Counted from the stretch's first letter, positions 9,137-18,726 are shown. The stretch is 64,000 nt of DNA from Megamonas hypermegale (GCF_900187035.1 NZ_LT906446.1:1364001-1428000), one strand, 5' to 3'. Numbers and translations are program-made. Notes: generated from the sequence alone by a model not told the origin.

Positions 9137-9646
9137 TTACCTGTTTTTTTGTAATAATTCCTGCAAAGCTGCAAGTCTCGGGTCAATAGTTTCCCGATTA
9201 CAGCCGCATTCGGTTTTATTCAAATTAGCACCGCATACACTACATAAACCTTTACAATCTTCACTGCATAAATGCTTTGTCGGCTGAGCAGAAATTATAA
9301 TATCGCGCACTAAATCGCCGATATCGATAATATCGCCGTCAAAACAATTCATATCTTCAGTTTTTGCAAGATTTTCATCTCGTGTAAATTCTTCCGCAAA
9401 AGGATAATTTCCCTCTACTTGATATCTTTCAAGACATCTATCGCAAATACATGCGACTAAGCAAGTGATATTTCCTTCTATGCGAAAACACATTCCTGTG
9501 TTTACAGCGGTTCCTTTGACCATGATGGGACCAGTAAGCTCACAATCATCTATGAGTTGTCCTATGTCTTCGGGTTTTGCATCAAAACTAAAAGCCATTT
9601 CATGACCAATTCTTTCAGCTATTTCCGATACATTTATTTTCATCAT
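9137..9646 (-). CDS. yceD: DUF177 / YceD-family protein
   Basis: The DUF177 family is found next to rpmF in most bacteria and is linked to large-subunit rRNA or ribosome production. Its molecular activity is not firmly known. The visible marks are CxxCL (CICDRCLERY) near residue 68 and a C-terminal four-cysteine group (CSEDCKGLCSVCGANL) that looks like a zinc knuckle. The ATG at 9646 is chosen because GAGG lies 9 nt upstream and the consensus promoter would start transcription near 9658, downstream of the earlier TTG at 9661. The protein is then 169 residues. Confidence 0.88.
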   Translation of the reverse strand: MMKINVSEIAERIGHEMAFSFDAKPEDIGQLIDDCELTGPIMVKGTAVNTGMCFRIEGNITCLVACICDRCLERYQVEGNYPFAEEFTRDENLAKTEDMNCFDGDIIDIGDLVRDIIISAQPTKHLCSEDCKGLCSVCGANLNKTECGCNRETIDPRLAALQELLQKNR

Positions 9647-9664
9647 TAAAATCAACCTCAATCC

Positions 9665-9693
9665 ATTATAGCCGTAGCCTTATATTTTGTCAA
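9665..9693 (-). promoter_or_regulatory. Consensus promoter of yceD-rpmF
   Basis: TTGACA (9688-9693), 17-nt spacer, TATAAT (9665-9670). Both hexamers are perfect sigma-A consensus. The leader to the chosen yceD start is only about 12 nt. Confidence 0.92.
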
Positions 9694-9710
9694 ACAAACA
9701 TAGTAACTTT

Positions 9711-9740
9711 TTGGGAAAAATTTTATTAATATGCTAAAAT
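9711..9740 (+). promoter_or_regulatory. Possible promoter of tmcAL
   Basis: TTGGGA, 18-nt spacer, TAAAAT, divergent from the yceD promoter. The transcription start would be near 9747, which excludes the in-frame ATG at 9731 as start of tmcAL. Confidence 0.5.
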
Positions 9741-9775
9741 ATTTTTCAAATAAATATTTTAAAGGAGAAACACTC

Positions 9776-11020
9776 ATGCAAATAACTGGAATTATCAGTG
9801 AATACAATCCTTTTCACAACGGACATAAATACCTTATTGATGAACATAAAAAGCGCAATCCTAATACTCATTTTATCGCTGTTATGAGCGGTAATTTTAC
9901 CCAACGTGGTGAAGCTGCTATTTTAAACAAATGGCAACGTGCACAATTAGCCATAGCAGGTGGCATTGATTTAGTCCTTGAACTTCCTTTCGTATTTGCC
10001 GTGCGCAGTGCTCAACATTTCGCCTATGGAGGTATCGACCTTTTAAACAAATTAGGCTGTGTAAACAATATCTGTTTTGGCAGTGAAAACACCAATAAAA
10101 ATGAGCTGATGCAAATTGTACAAAGCTTTTTTAAACCAGAATTTTCATCACTATTTCAAAATAATATTTCGCAAGGCTTATCCTATGCGGCCGCGGTCAG
10201 TAAAACATTAAGCCAAATCACAAATGTTGATGAAGCGATATTAAAAGCACCTAATACTATTTTAGGCATTGAATATTTAAAAGCTATAAAAATGCTTCAA
10301 GCTCCATTTAGTGTTGACATCATTAAGCGCAAAAAAGCACAACATAATGATTTAAATTACCAAAATAATTTTGCCAGTGGCACTGCAATTCGTCATTGTC
10401 TCTATAAAGATAATATCAATTTTTCCGAACTTAAACAAGTTGTATTGCAAGAAACATTTTCCCTACTTCAACAAGCTTATATGCAAAAAAATCTACCGCA
10501 AGAAGATAATTTATTTTTATCACTTCTTTCTAAATTGCGCCTTACTAAACTCAATGATATAAAAAAAATCTACAACGTAAATGAAGGCTTAGAATTTAAA
10601 TTATTAAAGGCTGCTACTCAAGCTAAAAATAGACAAGAACTATTAGATGAATTAAAATCCAAACGATATCCTTTGACTAAATTACAGCGAATGCTTCTTT
10701 ATATTATGCTCGACTTAACGAAACAACAAATTGACAAATTTGATAAAAGCGGTGCTTTATACGCTCGCGTGCTCGCTTTCAGTGAAAAAGGCAAATACAT
10801 CCTGCGTCAAATAAAAGAAAAATCCGCTCTTCCTATCATCACTAAAACGACAACTTATTTAGATAGCAAAAAACGCCGCCAAGAAGATTTGACGACGTTT
10901 GAGGAAATGTTATCTATAGATACGTATGCTACAGAATTATATAATCTCTGTTTCAATCCCGTTCATATTTACGGCGAAGATTTTATTACTTCGCCAATTT
11001 ACGTTCAGAATAAAAATTAA
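9776..11020 (+). CDS. tmcAL: tRNA(Met) cytidine acetate ligase
   Basis: Enzyme of the YlbM/TmcAL family that uses acetate and ATP to acetylate the wobble cytidine (C34) of elongator tRNA-Met. The 414-residue protein starts with GIISEYNPFHNGHKYLI, the nucleotidyltransferase HxGH motif. It continues with VMSGNFTQRGEAAILNKWQRA and a GIDLVLELPF segment typical of the family. The ATG at 9776 has AAAGGAG upstream. The C-terminal half is a helical tRNA-binding region. Its stop overlaps that of the convergent rodA by a few bases, and no terminator fits between them. Confidence 0.93.
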   Translation: MQITGIISEYNPFHNGHKYLIDEHKKRNPNTHFIAVMSGNFTQRGEAAILNKWQRAQLAIAGGIDLVLELPFVFAVRSAQHFAYGGIDLLNKLGCVNNICFGSENTNKNELMQIVQSFFKPEFSSLFQNNISQGLSYAAAVSKTLSQITNVDEAILKAPNTILGIEYLKAIKMLQAPFSVDIIKRKKAQHNDLNYQNNFASGTAIRHCLYKDNINFSELKQVVLQETFSLLQQAYMQKNLPQEDNLFLSLLSKLRLTKLNDIKKIYNVNEGLEFKLLKAATQAKNRQELLDELKSKRYPLTKLQRMLLYIMLDLTKQQIDKFDKSGALYARVLAFSEKGKYILRQIKEKSALPIITKTTTYLDSKKRRQEDLTTFEEMLSIDTYATELYNLCFNPVHIYGEDFITSPIYVQNKN

Positions 11021-12135
11021 AAATGCAAGGTTTGTTGCTTCATATGAATGTTCATCAATAAACCTAAACACGTTACATTCGTGAGCAGGGAACTTACACC
11101 ATAGCTCATGAGTGGAAGTGGAATACCTGTAACAGGCATAACACCCATTGTCATACCTACATTTACAAGAACATGGAAACCCAACATAGATGTAATACCC
11201 GCTGCTAAAAGCATACCAAAGTTATCTTTACATTCACGAGCGATTTTTATGCCACGCCACAATACTATCAAGTATAGGCACAATAAAAATGCTGCTCCAA
11301 TAAAGCCAAACTCTTCGCCAACTACGGCAAAGATAAAGTCTGTATGATTTTCTGGTAAGAAATTGAGCTGACTTTGCGTGCCACCGAATAAACCTTTACC
11401 AAAGAGCATACCAGAACCAATGGCTATTTTAGATTGAATGATATGATACCCTGAGCCTAGCGGGTCTACATTTGGGTCAATGAATACCATTATACGCATT
11501 TTCTGATAATCATGTAAAAATTGCCATATTATCGGCAACATTGCCAAAAAAGCCCCGAAAACGATGCCTAAGATACGCAAACTTATTCCAGCCACGAAAA
11601 TCATGCCGAGGAAAATTGCTAAAAATACAAGTCCTGTTCCTAAGTCTGGCTGTTTAGCTACCAAAAGAAATGGTACTAATACGAACAAAGCTACAGGAGC
11701 AACATCTCGCCATTTAGATAAGCGACCTACTCTGCTCTCAAGTAAGGCAGCCAAAGCAATAATCATTATTACCTTAGAAAATTCTGATGGCTGAATACTA
11801 ATAGGACCAATCATAATCCAACGCTGTGCCCCTAAAGCTGAATGACCAAAGAACATTACCGCCAACAACATTATTAAGTTGAAAATATATATTTTTTCTC
11901 CCCAATGTTTTAAAGCACGATAATCAAAAAAGTTTACAATCATAAAAGCCCAAATAAGACCACAGATTGCAAACATACCTTGACGCTGCAAATACCAATA
12001 TCTATCTTCACTAGGCGTATTTACATGAGTTGCACTAGCAATTGTTATTAAACCTATAATCAAGATACCTATTACCGCCAAAGCCAAAGGCCAATCTAAA
12101 CGCCGCAGCGTTCTGTTTTCTCTAATATTGAACAT
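11017..12135 (-). CDS. rodA: Rod-shape SEDS glycosyltransferase RodA
   Basis: Integral-membrane peptidoglycan polymerase that works with a class B PBP in side-wall growth. The 372-residue protein has about ten hydrophobic segments. It has the SEDS marks GAQRWI...IQPSEFSK (about residues 105-122), KQPDLGT, and ENHTDFIFAVVGEEFG. Close to the C-terminus the usual SYGGSS is SYGVSS, an oddity noted separately. A short cytoplasmic N-terminus rather than a long extension, and the GIPLPLMSYG context, favour RodA over FtsW. The ATG is preceded by GGTAGG. No partner PBP is next to it. Confidence 0.9.
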   Translation of the reverse strand: MFNIRENRTLRRLDWPLALAVIGILIIGLITIASATHVNTPSEDRYWYLQRQGMFAICGLIWAFMIVNFFDYRALKHWGEKIYIFNLIMLLAVMFFGHSALGAQRWIMIGPISIQPSEFSKVIMIIALAALLESRVGRLSKWRDVAPVALFVLVPFLLVAKQPDLGTGLVFLAIFLGMIFVAGISLRILGIVFGAFLAMLPIIWQFLHDYQKMRIMVFIDPNVDPLGSGYHIIQSKIAIGSGMLFGKGLFGGTQSQLNFLPENHTDFIFAVVGEEFGFIGAAFLLCLYLIVLWRGIKIARECKDNFGMLLAAGITSMLGFHVLVNVGMTMGVMPVTGIPLPLMSYGVSSLLTNVTCLGLLMNIHMKQQTLHF

Positions 12136-12179
12136 ACTTACCTACCATTTCCTTTAATACTTAACTTAACTAAAAAATC

Positions 12180-12202
12180 GAGGATACATTTATCATATCC
12201 TC
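12180..12202 (-). terminator. Terminator after the YfcE-type phosphodiesterase
   Basis: GAGGATA / TATCCTC stem with a 9-nt loop, followed on the minus strand by GATTTTTTAG. Confidence 0.8.
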
Positions 12203-12222
12203 AATTATTATAGCAATTCTTT

Positions 12223-12780
12223 TTACAATGTCAAAGACATTATTATTTCATCAGTATCTATATCAATGATACTAATTTTTTTATCTTCTAAAATAGCAAC
12301 TGTAGATTTTTTATCTTCACGTTTACTGAGTGATGGTGAACCTGGATTTAAAAATACAGTATTACCTCTTTTTTCTAATACATTGATGTGTACATGACCA
12401 GAAATGAACAAATCAGCCTTTAAGGCTTTTGCCATTTTATCTTTATCTTCATCCGTTTCTACATAATGACCATGAGTAGTCACAATCTTTAAGCCTTCTG
12501 CTACAACGTAAGTATATGGAGCCTGAATTGGCATATCCAATACTAAAGTATCAACTTCACTATCGCAATTACCTCGACAAATAACAACTGGCATAGGGCA
12601 AGCGTTTATTTTTTCTGCAAGTTTAGCTGGATTGTAGTCACTGAGCATAGGATTTCTAGGTCCATGATATAGCACATCACCTGCATGAATAATCATATCT
12701 GCATCTTTAAAATATTTATCATACGCTAAAGACCAGCGTTCATGACAACCATGTGTATCACTGATAATACCAATTTTCAT
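12223..12780 (-). CDS. YfcE-family metallophosphodiesterase
   Basis: Calcineurin-like phosphoesterase of the MJ0936/YfcE family, whose members hydrolyse phosphodiesters with a two-metal centre. The physiological substrate is unknown. From the ATG at 12780 (SD AAAGGAGTG) it is 185 residues, as in E. coli YfcE. The metal-binding motifs are SDTHG, HAGDV, CRGNCD, THGHY and SGHVH, all intact and in order. It has its own extended -10 promoter downstream of the riboflavin terminator and appears monocistronic. Confidence 0.92.
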   Translation of the reverse strand: MKIGIISDTHGCHERWSLAYDKYFKDADMIIHAGDVLYHGPRNPMLSDYNPAKLAEKINACPMPVVICRGNCDSEVDTLVLDMPIQAPYTYVVAEGLKIVTTHGHYVETDEDKDKMAKALKADLFISGHVHINVLEKRGNTVFLNPGSPSLSKREDKKSTVAILEDKKISIIDIDTDEIIMSLTL

Positions 12781-12817
12781 AAAAAACACTCCTTTATAAA
12801 TCTGTTGTTTTATGCTC

Positions 12818-12826
12818 ATTATATCA
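12818..12826 (-). promoter_or_regulatory. Extended -10 promoter of the phosphodiesterase gene
   Basis: TGATATAAT gives an extended -10 (TGn-TATAAT). No good -35 is visible. It lies 38 nt before the chosen ATG. Confidence 0.5.
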
Positions 12827-12854
12827 TTTTTTTGCTAAAAATAAAAAAATAAAA

Positions 12855-12882
12855 GAGTACCTTACTATAAAATAAGATACTC
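12855..12882 (-). terminator. Terminator after the riboflavin operon
   Basis: GAGTACCTTA / TAAGATACTC stem (one G-U pair in the minus-strand RNA) with an 8-nt loop, followed by TTTTATTTTTTTATTTTT. Confidence 0.85.
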
Positions 12883-12906
12883 CTTTTTCATTTAAATCAT
12901 TTAAAA

Positions 12907-13371
12907 TTAAAATTTCTTTAACAAGCTTGCCATTTCCATTGCTGCCATAGCTGCATCTGCACCTTTATTGCCAGCTTTTGTACCAGCGCGTTCAATCGCT
13001 TGTTCAATATTTTCAGTTGTAACTACACCAAAGATAGTAGGTACGCCAGTTTGTAATCCTACTTGAGCTACACCTTTAGAAACTTCATTACAAACATAAT
13101 CATAATGGCTCGTCGAACCACGGATAACAGCACCTAAGCAGATAACTGCATCGTATTTTTTGCTTTCTGCCATCTTTTTCGCTACGAGCGGAATTTCAAA
13201 TGCACCAGGTACCCATGCAACATCAATATTTGCTTCATCAGTTTCATGACGGCGCAATGTATCAATAGCTCCACCTAATAATTTATTAGTGATGAATTCA
13301 TTAAAACGAGCTACTACAATACCAATTTTTAAATCTTTACCATTTAAATAGCCTTCAAAAACATTAGCCAT
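12907..13371 (-). CDS. ribH: 6,7-dimethyl-8-ribityllumazine synthase
   Basis: Penultimate enzyme of riboflavin synthesis. It condenses the ribityl-diaminouracil with dihydroxybutanone phosphate inside an icosahedral or pentameric shell. At 154 residues it is of normal length. It has [15 protein letters not shown] and [15 protein letters not shown] (active-site His), and ends in an [11 protein letters not shown] helix. It is the last gene of the riboswitch-controlled operon, 78 nt after ribBA. Confidence 0.97.
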   Translation of the reverse strand: MANVFEGYLNGKDLKIGIVVARFNEFITNKLLGGAIDTLRRHETDEANIDVAWVPGAFEIPLVAKKMAESKKYDAVICLGAVIRGSTSHYDYVCNEVSKGVAQVGLQTGVPTIFGVVTTENIEQAIERAGTKAGNKGADAAMAAMEMASLLKKF

Positions 13372-13449
13372 TAAAAATCTTCCTTTCTTATTTAAGATAT
13401 ATCTTTGGATTGAATAAAATCCATTGTATTTATTTTTTTATAAAATAAC

Positions 13450-14649
13450 TTATTTAAGGAGATGTCCCATTTTTTCTTTTTTTACTTTTAAATACTTTTC
13501 ATCATATTCATTAGCTGGAATTTGAAGCGGTACACGTTCTACAATTTTCAAACCAAAACCTTCAAGTCCTGCTCTTTTAGCTGGGTTATTTGTTAATAAG
13601 CGAATGCTTGTAAGTCCTAAATCTTCTAAAATCTGCGCACCAATACCGTATTCACGTAAATCTGGTGCAAAGCCTAAAAGAATATTAGCCTCTACAGTAT
13701 CTTTGCCTTGGTCTTGCAAAGCATATGCTCTTATTTTATTAGCTAAGCCTATTCCTCTGCCTTCTTGACGCAAATAAAGTAATACGCCTTCTCCTTCTGC
13801 TTCGATTTTTTCCATAGCTAAGTGAAGCTGGTCGCCACAGTCGCAACGCATAGAGCCAAATACATCGCCAGTCAAACATTCAGAATGAACACGCACTAAT
13901 ACGTTCTTTTTGCCACGCACATCGCCTTTAACAACAGCTAAATGACATTTATCATCTAATTTACTGCTATAAGCTATAACTCTAAAATGACCGAATTTAT
14001 TTGGAAAATCTGCTTCTGCTACTCTTTCAACCATTTTTTCTGTAGCTTTGCGATATGCGATAAGCTGAGCTACTGTAATAAATACGAGATTGTGTTTTTT
14101 AGCAAATTCAATTAAATCTGGTGTACGTGCCATATGACCGTCTTCTTTCATGATTTCACAGCAAAGTCCTGCTGGTTTAAGTCCCGCAAGTTTAGCTAAA
14201 TCTACAGTAGCTTCTGTATGTCCTGTACGGCAAAGTACGCCACCTTCTACAGCGCGAAGTGGAAACATATGACCTGGACGACGTAAATCTTCTGGTTTTA
14301 CATCATCACTGATTAAAGCTTCAACTGTTCTTGCTCTTTCAAATGCAGAAATACCAGTAGTTGTATCTTTAGCATCGACAGATACTGTGAAAGCAGTTTC
14401 ATGATTATCTGTATTATGGCTGACCATTTGTTCTAAGCCAGCTTTTGCAATCAATTCGCCTGACATTGGTACGCAAATTAAACCTTTAGCATGAGTTGCC
14501 ATAAAATTGATTACTTCTGGTGTAGCTTTTTCAGCTGCAACGATTAAATCGCCTTCATTTTCTCTATCTTCATCATCAGTTACAAGTACCATTTGTCCCT
14601 GTTTAAATGCTTCAATAGCTTCTTCAACTGTATTATATTTAAAATCCAT
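13450..14649 (-). CDS. ribBA: Bifunctional DHBP synthase / GTP cyclohydrolase II
   Basis: Provides both riboflavin precursors. The N-terminal RibB domain (residues 1 to about 200) makes dihydroxybutanone phosphate and shows [14 protein letters not shown] and the HTEATVDLA stretch. The C-terminal RibA domain (about 205-399) opens GTP and has the zinc cysteines in [19 protein letters not shown], then [10 protein letters not shown]. The 399-residue fusion is intact and normal in size. It is third in ribD-ribE-ribBA-ribH. Confidence 0.97.
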   Translation of the reverse strand: MDFKYNTVEEAIEAFKQGQMVLVTDDEDRENEGDLIVAAEKATPEVINFMATHAKGLICVPMSGELIAKAGLEQMVSHNTDNHETAFTVSVDAKDTTTGISAFERARTVEALISDDVKPEDLRRPGHMFPLRAVEGGVLCRTGHTEATVDLAKLAGLKPAGLCCEIMKEDGHMARTPDLIEFAKKHNLVFITVAQLIAYRKATEKMVERVAEADFPNKFGHFRVIAYSSKLDDKCHLAVVKGDVRGKKNVLVRVHSECLTGDVFGSMRCDCGDQLHLAMEKIEAEGEGVLLYLRQEGRGIGLANKIRAYALQDQGKDTVEANILLGFAPDLREYGIGAQILEDLGLTSIRLLTNNPAKRAGLEGFGLKIVERVPLQIPANEYDEKYLKVKKEKMGHLLK

Positions 14650-14664
14650 AGTTATACCTCTTTT

Positions 14665-15321
14665 CTAAAAACCATTTTCACGTAAAAATTTTAAGCTGAT
14701 TGCTGAATTTTTTTCTACAACTTTATCTTTATCTGAAAAACTCAATAGACGTTCTACATATTTACCGACTACATCATTTTCAATATTCAATTTATCGCCA
14801 ACTTTTTTATCAAGTAAAGTTGTCACTTGTGCTGTATGTGGAATTAATGAAACAGTAAAATCATTATCCCCTAAATGTGCCACGGTAAGACTTACACCAT
14901 CAAGCGCTACTGAACCTTCTGATACGATATACTTCATAACTTTAGGCACAGAAGTCAACGTTACACGTACTGCATTATCATCTTTTTCCATATTTATGAT
15001 ATCGCCTACGCCATCGATATGACCACTGACGATATGACCGCCAAGCCTACTAGATAAAGTCAACGCTCTTTCTAAATTAACTCTATCGCCTGGTTTTAAT
15101 CTGCCCATATTAGTCTTTGACATGGACTCTGGCATTACATCAGCAGTAAAACCATCTTTTCCAAGTGCAGTAACAGTCAAACAAACACCATTTACAGCGA
15201 TACTATCGCCTAAATTAGTATTTTCCAATACTTTTTTTGCTGTAATAGTCAATTTTATAGAACGCGAACCTTTTACAATATTTCTAATAATACCGATTTC
15301 TTCAATTATGCCTGTAAACAT
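14665..15321 (-). CDS. ribE: Riboflavin synthase, alpha chain
   Basis: Dismutates two lumazines to riboflavin. The 218-residue protein shows the duplicated barrel: each half has a strand pair ending in a GVCLTV / GVSLTV motif (near residues 46 and 142). It begins MFTGIIEEIG, the invariant family start. Spacing to ribD (12 nt) and ribBA (15 nt) indicates one transcript. Confidence 0.97.
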   Translation of the reverse strand: MFTGIIEEIGIIRNIVKGSRSIKLTITAKKVLENTNLGDSIAVNGVCLTVTALGKDGFTADVMPESMSKTNMGRLKPGDRVNLERALTLSSRLGGHIVSGHIDGVGDIINMEKDDNAVRVTLTSVPKVMKYIVSEGSVALDGVSLTVAHLGDNDFTVSLIPHTAQVTTLLDKKVGDKLNIENDVVGKYVERLLSFSDKDKVVEKNSAISLKFLRENGF

Positions 15322-15333
15322 TTCATCACTTCC

Positions 15334-16428
15334 TCATCGTTTTACTTTTCCTGTGATTAAAATATCTCCAGCTAATTTTTCTATTTCCATTTCATCAAGC
15401 TCTAAAGCCTGATTTAAATTCAAAATGCCTTTGCCCATAACTGGACTTTTCGCCATTGCTCCACCGATAATTTTAGGTGCAATGAAGAAATACGCTCTAT
15501 CAACTAAGCCTTTTTCCACTAAACTGCCATGCAGTGTTGCTCCACCTTCTACTAGAATACTACAGATTTTTTGCTGACCTAAGATATCTAGTAATTTTAC
15601 AATATCAACTCGATTATCTTCATCTTTATCTACAATCAATACTTGTATACCCATTTTTTCTAATGCACTAACTTTAGCGCGTTCTGCTCTATCTGTCATA
15701 GCGATTATTGTCGGTGCTGCTTTATCTATGATGATATTAGCATTTAAATCTATATCTAAAGAACTATCAAGCACAATGCGAATAGGATTTTTCCCGCCTT
15801 CTACGCGAGCTGTAAGAGATGGATTATCTTCTTTTACTGTGTTAATTCCCACCATAATTCCATCATATATATCGCGCAATTTATATCCATAAGCACGAGA
15901 AGTTTCATTCGTTATCCATTTAGACTGCCCTGTAGCTGTCGCTATTTTCCCATCTAAAGTCATGGCAGCTTTCATCGCAATAAATGGTTTATTATGTTCA
16001 ATCCATTTCAAAAAGACTTCATTTTGTCGTCTTGCTTCATCTTCTAAGAAACCGTATTCAACTTCAATACCAGCTTCTTGTAAGATTTTAAAACCTTTTC
16101 CAGCAACTTTAGGATTTGGGTCTAAAAGCGCCGCATATACCTTTTTTACACCAGCTTCAACTAATGTTTTTGCACATGGCGGTGTTTTCCCATAATGTGA
16201 ACATGGCTCTAATGTAACATAAACTTCTGCACCGCGTGCCAGTTCACCAGCTTGTCTTAATGCATGAACTTCTGCATGTGGTGTGCCTGCTTTACGATGC
16301 CAGCCAGCACCTACAACGCGATTGTCTTTTACAACGACAGCACCAACTAATGGATTAGGAGATGTTCTCCCCGTAGCATTTGCTGCAAGTTCCAATGCTA
16401 AACGCATAAATTTTTCATTATAGCTCAA
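15334..16428 (-). CDS. ribD: Bifunctional riboflavin deaminase/reductase
   Basis: Performs the deamination and the side-chain reduction after GTP ring opening. The N-terminal zinc deaminase domain has HAEVHAL and PCSHYGKTPPC (residues about 50-85). The C-terminal reductase domain has KWITNETSR, IMVGINTVKEDNPSLTAR and VEGGATLHGSL. It is 364 residues long. The start codon is TTG at 16428 with GAGGTG 5 nt upstream, about 45 nt downstream of the riboswitch terminator. As first gene of the operon it is the direct target of FMN control. Confidence 0.96.
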   Translation of the reverse strand: MSYNEKFMRLALELAANATGRTSPNPLVGAVVVKDNRVVGAGWHRKAGTPHAEVHALRQAGELARGAEVYVTLEPCSHYGKTPPCAKTLVEAGVKKVYAALLDPNPKVAGKGFKILQEAGIEVEYGFLEDEARRQNEVFLKWIEHNKPFIAMKAAMTLDGKIATATGQSKWITNETSRAYGYKLRDIYDGIMVGINTVKEDNPSLTARVEGGKNPIRIVLDSSLDIDLNANIIIDKAAPTIIAMTDRAERAKVSALEKMGIQVLIVDKDEDNRVDIVKLLDILGQQKICSILVEGGATLHGSLVEKGLVDRAYFFIAPKIIGGAMAKSPVMGKGILNLNQALELDEMEIEKLAGDILITGKVKR

Positions 16429-16473
16429 ATTATCACCTCATTTTTCAGTCTAAGTGGTGATTGCAAAAAATAA

Positions 16474-16505
16474 AGGCTGTTAAATGCAAATGCAAATAAC
16501 AGCCT
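16474..16505 (-). terminator. Expression-platform terminator of the FMN riboswitch
   Basis: AGGCTGTTA / TAACAGCCT stem with a 14-nt loop, then TTATTTTTTGC on the minus strand. It lies between the aptamer and ribD, so FMN control is probably by premature termination. Confidence 0.85.
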
Positions 16506-16551
16506 ATAAAGCTCTTGAATTTATAAATATCCATTTATAAACTAAACCAAT

Positions 16552-16654
16552 CTTTTCTCATCCAGACTATACTGTCGGCTTTGGAATTTCACCAAATCAT
16601 GCATCATGCTCGCGGGCTATACCGCCGGTAGGGATTTGCACCCTGCCCCAAAGA
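16552..16654 (-). promoter_or_regulatory. FMN riboswitch (RFN element)
   Basis: The minus strand carries the conserved RFN blocks in order: CTTTGGGGCAGGGTG at the 5' end, then AATCCCTACCGGCGGTA, AGCCCGCGAGC, TTGGTGAAATTCCAAAGCCGAC and GTCTGGATGAGA at the 3' end. All conserved pairings appear present. It lies between a good promoter and the terminator before ribD. Confidence 0.96.
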
Positions 16655-16684
16655 CTGTCCATATTGATTTTTTTCACTAAACAC

Positions 16685-16713
16685 ATCATAGCACTTTACT
16701 ATGAATAAATCAA
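16685..16713 (-). promoter_or_regulatory. Promoter of the riboflavin operon
   Basis: TTGATT (16708-16713), 17-nt spacer, TATGAT (16685-16690). Start of transcription near 16678, about 25 nt before the aptamer. Confidence 0.8.
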
Positions 16714-16733
16714 GAGTGAAATATTTTTCATAT

Positions 16734-17540
16734 TTAATTTAAATTAATACGTTCTAAATCATTCGGTACAAACAGATTTCCATAATAATATTGTCTGCCT
16801 TCTTGCGTGTACAATTCTTTACGGTTTTCAATATGCTTATCTTCTGTATGATACAAAACTAAATTTTTAACATTCAATTTTTCAGCCAGTTCACAAGCTT
16901 CTTTTACTGTACTGTGATGTTTTTCATACGGTTTAAAAATATCTCTATCCGCATATAAACAGAAAGCTTCAGCAAGAAGCCAATCAGCATTTTCAGCATA
17001 AAGTCTACAAACTTCATTATACGGTTCATCACCTAAACAACACAAAGAAGAACCATCATCAAAATCAGCACAGAAACCAAATTGCTTTGCTTTTGTCGAT
17101 AAAATATCAAAGAAAATAACATGCATAGATAAAATTTCTACTTGTTGTCCATCAGTAACTTCATGAAATACGATATTTTTGCCTAATTGTGCCAAGTCTT
17201 TTTTCTTCAAAGTCAATTTAGCAATAGTTTCTATTACATTTTTTGATACATCATGACAATAAATATGAAACTTTCCTTCATATTTACCTTGATTAATAAG
17301 TGTAGCAATCTTACGAATTACCCAAATAACGCCAAGTACATGGTCAGTATGCGCATGTGTTACAAACATATGATGAATACATCTCATATCTACATTTGCT
17401 TTTTCTAATTGGGATAAAATTCCATTTCCGCCACCAGCATCTACTAGAAAATATTCATCATCTAAATGAATAGCGAAACATGTGTTAAAACATTTTGTAA
17501 CCATAGCATTGCCAGTACCTAATAAAATTAACTCTTTCAA
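16734..17540 (-). CDS. MBL-fold hydrolase, RNase Z-like
   Basis: A 268-residue metallo-beta-lactamase-fold protein. The metal site is complete: THAHTDHVLG near residue 60, a later acidic residue in CLGDEPYN, and a C-terminal LYHTED histidine. The overall plan (LLGTGNA start, one domain, YHTED end) resembles RNase Z-like or phosphodiesterase members, but the exosite arm of true RNase Z is not recognisable, so the substrate is unknown. The start is TTG at 17540 with AGAAGGTG upstream. It is a single gene that ends about 20 nt before the riboflavin promoter, with no clear terminator between. Confidence 0.8.
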   Translation of the reverse strand: MKELILLGTGNAMVTKCFNTCFAIHLDDEYFLVDAGGGNGILSQLEKANVDMRCIHHMFVTHAHTDHVLGVIWVIRKIATLINQGKYEGKFHIYCHDVSKNVIETIAKLTLKKKDLAQLGKNIVFHEVTDGQQVEILSMHVIFFDILSTKAKQFGFCADFDDGSSLCCLGDEPYNEVCRLYAENADWLLAEAFCLYADRDIFKPYEKHHSTVKEACELAEKLNVKNLVLYHTEDKHIENRKELYTQEGRQYYYGNLFVPNDLERINLN

Positions 17541-17734
17541 AATAACACCTTCTTAATATGTACTATTATTATATCATATTTCATAAAATACTTGACTTAA
17601 AGTTAACTATAATAAATAAAATAAAAATAGATTTGATTGTTTTTCATATTTTTTTCATCTTGATTGTTTACGAATATGATACTTTTGTAGTAAACTTAAT
17701 TAAGTTAGTATTTATAATTTGTAGGTGATATAGT

Positions 17735-18712
17735 TTGTTGACAACCAATAAGATGTTTTACATTATAAAAAAGGACTTATCATCGCTAGAAGACCTATTA
17801 TATGAAACTGTTGAATCCCCTGTAGAACTTATTACAGATATTGGTCGCCATCTCATAAGTTCTGGCGGAAAACGAATTCGTCCAGCTTTATATATTCTAG
17901 CTACGAAAAGCAGCGATAATGTAGATAAAAATTATTCTATGCCTCTTGCTATGGCTATTGAAATGATTCATACAGCTTCGCTGGTACATGATGATGTACT
18001 AGATAATGCATCTACCCGCCGTGGAAGTGCTACAGCTAATGCCAAATGGGGTAATAATATAGCGGTTTTAACTGGTGACTATCTATTTGCTAAAGCATTT
18101 GCTGCTATTGCTAAAAATGATTATGGTCCAAGAATTTCTGAACTACTAGCTTCTATCGTATGCGATTTAAGTGAAGGTGAAATTTTACAAAATCATTTTG
18201 GCTACAGCATCCCAGAAGATTTTGATGTTTACTATGACCGAATTGCTAAGAAAACAGCCAATTTCATTGCTGTAAGTTGCGAACTTGGTGCTATTGTAGC
18301 AAAACAACCTGAAGAAAATATTAAAGCACTTCGTGAATACGGTTACTGTATTGGCATGGCTTTTCAAATTGTTGATGATATTTTAGATTTGACTTCCAGT
18401 TCAAAAAAAATAGGTAAACCAGCCGGTAATGATATCTTACAAGGAGTCATTACACTACCTGTAATCTACGCTTATAAACACAGCTCTAATGCTGAAGAAT
18501 TAAAAAATATTATTGAAAATCGTCAAATGACACATGAAGATTTAACACGAGCTATTGATATCGTAAAACAATCTGATGGTATTGAATTTGCTAAAACAAA
18601 GGTAAACGAATTTTTAAATCGTGCTCATGCTATTATACCTAACAATATACCATCATCTGTGCATAAATCTTTTGACGCAATCGCCGATTTTATCGGTAAA
18701 CGTGATTATTAA
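17735..18712 (+). CDS. Long-chain polyprenyl diphosphate synthase
   Basis: Trans-isoprenyl chain elongation enzyme, probably making the heptaprenyl or octaprenyl tail of menaquinone. The 325-residue protein has GGKRIRPAL, the first Asp-rich motif HDDVLDNA, KWGNN, GDYLFAKAF, and the second motif FQIVDDILDLT. Product length cannot be set from sequence. The start is a TTG with AGGTG 7 nt upstream. The tatA gene begins 15 nt after its stop, so it appears to head a four-gene operon with tatA, tatA and tatC. Confidence 0.92.
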   Translation: MLTTNKMFYIIKKDLSSLEDLLYETVESPVELITDIGRHLISSGGKRIRPALYILATKSSDNVDKNYSMPLAMAIEMIHTASLVHDDVLDNASTRRGSATANAKWGNNIAVLTGDYLFAKAFAAIAKNDYGPRISELLASIVCDLSEGEILQNHFGYSIPEDFDVYYDRIAKKTANFIAVSCELGAIVAKQPEENIKALREYGYCIGMAFQIVDDILDLTSSSKKIGKPAGNDILQGVITLPVIYAYKHSSNAEELKNIIENRQMTHEDLTRAIDIVKQSDGIEFAKTKVNEFLNRAHAIIPNNIPSSVHKSFDAIADFIGKRDY

Positions 18713-18726
18713 CGAGGTGAATAAAC

